64,000 nt of DNA. It comes from Motacilla alba alba. Lineage: Eukaryota; Chordata; Aves; Passeriformes; Motacillidae. The notes below the pieces were generated by a model, which had not been told where the DNA came from, did no database searches, and saw only the letters and a list, made by a program, of their open reading frames with translations. The stretch lies in contig NC_052018.1 of the NCBI RefSeq assembly GCF_015832195.1, positions 60,387,666-60,451,665 of the forward strand, in the 5' to 3' direction. Shown here piece after piece: positions 62,721 to 64,000 of this stretch; the stretch's first letter is position 1, and each line of letters starts with the position of its first letter. Position numbers and translations under genes: made by a program.

Positions 62721-62785
<65 letters not shown>
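62721..62785 (+). repeat. (TTA)n microsatellite, about 21-22 units
   Basis: Sixty-five bases of pure TTA/ATT repeat, flanked by GTGTTTAAAT and GCCTAGC. Forward and reverse frames through it give runs of Leu, Ile, Tyr or Asn, which are artefacts. A pure trinucleotide run of this length is likely to vary between individuals. Confidence 0.97.
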
Positions 62786-62799
62786 GCCTAGCAAGTACT

Positions 62800-63945
62800 G
62801 TTGAATGAATGCAGTAAATTAACTTGAGGTAGAACAGATATGTGTTTGCTTGTTGAATAAACAGATTTATCGTTGTATGAGAAACTCAGTGGGAACAGTT
62901 TAGAGATCAGAGCATTTTGGATATGCTCAGGTATTTGAGACACTTGCTTAGGGCAGGGATGTGCAGGACCAATGGGAGGTCCATTCTAGAATGGAGAAAT
63001 TGTGTGCTGCATCTGAAATGATGCTAAATTCCAGAGTTTGGGGAAAAACATGGGTACCTAAAATCAGGGAAATCTGGGCATGGTATCAGGAGTCCATTGG
63101 ATATCAGGAGTCCAAGTGTGCTCTTTCAAATACCTCGAGAAAATGCCAGTGTCTGTTGATACAAGGCTTACAGACTAAATCAATGCAGAAAATTTCTCTG
63201 ACACTGTAATTGACTTGGTTTTGATTTTAACGTAAATTCTCAGTGTGTGCAGGTTCTCAGTACATGATTCATGTTCCAACTGGTGTGTTACACATTATTT
63301 TGTTTTGTTGTTATTTTGTTATTTTTTAAAAAAGTATATCTTAGTAGGGGGTAGAAGACTAAGAGAGATTGAACTTGACAAAACCAAAATCCTGCCAAAC
63401 CCCAAGACTTTTGTGTAAGGCTTAACTACAAACAGTAAAAACCTGAGGATTGTGGGCAAAACATTAAGTAGAAATTAGCACCTGATAGCTCAAAAAAAAA
63501 AATAAAAAAAAGAAGACAAAAGGTATTTCTGTTTCAAAGTCTGTTTGAGAGTTGTGCCTTTTTTCCACAATTCAGCTTTTGGGTCAGCGCATCAGAATGA
63601 TTCCTCTGTTGATTTGTCTCACTAGTGTGCCCATGGAGAGCAAATATTTCAAATAACTGCTTCTGTGTTTTAAGGGTGGGCATTACAGAATTGTAGCATT
63701 TTCCCTAGAAGCTCTTCCAGAAAAGAGTAACTATGCAGAGCACTTGGGCTTACTCCTCCTTGCCTTAGCAGGCAAGAGGATCTAAGGGCTCCCATTAACT
63801 GCTGAGTGAAGGGGTCAGACCACTGAGTCAGGTGTGTAGCTGGGGATATCACTTCTGCTGAGGTTGCCATACGGGTGGGACATAGCTTGATTTCATGTCC
63901 TTCTGCTTCCACTCATGAATTTGCTTTGCTTGGCTCTTCCAACAG
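62800..63945. other. End of intron before next exon
   Basis: Intron with a 13-bp repeated TATCAGGAGTCCA (63084-63096 and 63102-63114) and an A-rich tract at 63491-63515. It ends with TTTGCTTTGCTTGGCTCTTCCAACAG at the acceptor. Confidence 0.7.
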
Positions 63946-64000
63946 ATCCCACCTCAGTATGGTCAGCAAGGTGTGAGTGGCTACTGCCAGCAGGGCCAGC
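63946..64000 (+). CDS. ARID1B: ARID1B next exon, 5' part (runs off window)
   Basis: Eighteen codons plus one base are visible, starting after CTCTTCCAACAG: IPPQYGQQGVSGYCQQGQ. This follows directly on the QQQ that ends the previous exon and belongs to the same disordered Gln/Gly/Tyr-rich N-terminal part of ARID1B. GVSGYCQQG separates it from ARID1A, which reads differently here (Gly instead of Cys after the Tyr). The frame is phase 0. In the paralogue ARID1A the corresponding exon is several hundred bases long, so most of it should lie beyond the window. Confidence 0.92.
   Translation, partial: MPPQYGQQGVSGYCQQGQ

Larger units (their letters stand above)
15625..63945 (+). other. ARID1B: ARID1B large intron (48,321 bp)
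   Basis: This is the complete intron between the two coding segments. It starts GTTTGT and ends with a pyrimidine-rich tract and CCAACAG. It is AT-rich, and the sense strand is visibly richer in T and G than in A and C, as often seen in transcribed introns; this was not calculated. The joined protein reads QYPQQQ|IPPQYGQQ without frame change. Some human ARID1B isoforms are thought to carry a 13-residue cassette at this junction; I scanned for its Trp-Lys-Glu-Thr-Phe core and did not find it. Confidence 0.93.

Noticed and set aside
62595..62804. Poly-Leu and poly-Asn open frames
   Set aside because: They are direct artefacts of the (TTA)n microsatellite.
15625..63945. Alternative 13-codon ARID1B cassette exon between the two exons
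   Set aside because: I checked the TGGAA occurrences in this intron by eye for a following Glu-Thr-Phe coding pattern. The nearest, at about 46844, reads Trp-Lys-Glu-Pro-Phe without a splice acceptor, so no cassette is called.
1..64000. Prokaryotic or mobile defence system, CRISPR array, phage or operon
   Set aside because: Long stop-rich stretches, spliced exons, microsatellites and CR1 elements show vertebrate intron sequence. There are no direct-repeat arrays with regular spacers and no clustered genes.

Overview
The window is a piece of a vertebrate nuclear gene, most likely from a bird. The + strand carries two coding segments of ARID1B, a subunit of the BAF (SWI/SNF) chromatin-remodelling complex. 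One is a complete 195-nt internal exon at 15430-15624. The other is the first 55 nt of the next exon, at 63946-64000. Everything else is intron: at least 15.4 kb of the upstream intron and a complete intron of 48,321 bp. The translated exons join as ...MQYPQQQ|IPPQYGQQGVSGYCQQGQ, which follows the known order of the Gln/Pro/Gly/Tyr-rich N-terminal region of ARID1B. Both junctions are phase 0 with AG/GT borders.

The avian (or at least sauropsid) origin is inferred from the repeats. A 5'-truncated CR1 LINE of bird type lies on the minus strand at about 53812-54530. Older CR1 relics lie at about 961-1080 and 59850-62450. Three diverged MIR/CORE-SINE-like copies lie in the upstream intron (about 2.9, 5.6 and 9.6 kb). 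There are no Alu, L1 or B1/B2 elements and no long terminal repeats that I can recognise. There is also no operon structure, Shine-Dalgarno site, CRISPR array or other prokaryotic feature. The many short open frames of 60-165 codons are intronic noise, apart from a few noted below.

Layout: 1-15429 upstream intron, with old SINE/LINE fragments, a homopolymer-C tract, a G-rich quadruplex-like run at 14456-14482 and an AT-rich candidate enhancer near 6.2-6.6 kb. 15430-15624 is the ARID1B exon. 15625-63945 is the large intron. It holds a CpG-dense patch near 17.1 kb, a minus-strand TPR-like frame behind a splice-acceptor-like sequence near 19.6 kb, long A/C- and T/G-rich simple tracts (25.6, 28.1 and 35.7 kb), a candidate conserved element near 45.3-45.7 kb, the CR1 copies, and a 65-bp (TTA)n microsatellite at 62.7 kb. 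The next ARID1B exon begins at 63946 and runs off the window.

No new multi-gene system is visible. The observations most worth checking are: (1) an unusually complete but internally deleted fossil CR1 that keeps ORF1-esterase, endonuclease and linker remnants; (2) several polypyrimidine-AG|GTAAG sequences inside the 48-kb intron that look like recursive-splicing sites; (3) the TPR-like minus-strand frame; (4) a few candidate regulatory elements. Homology statements rest on reading translations against remembered family features; no search was run.
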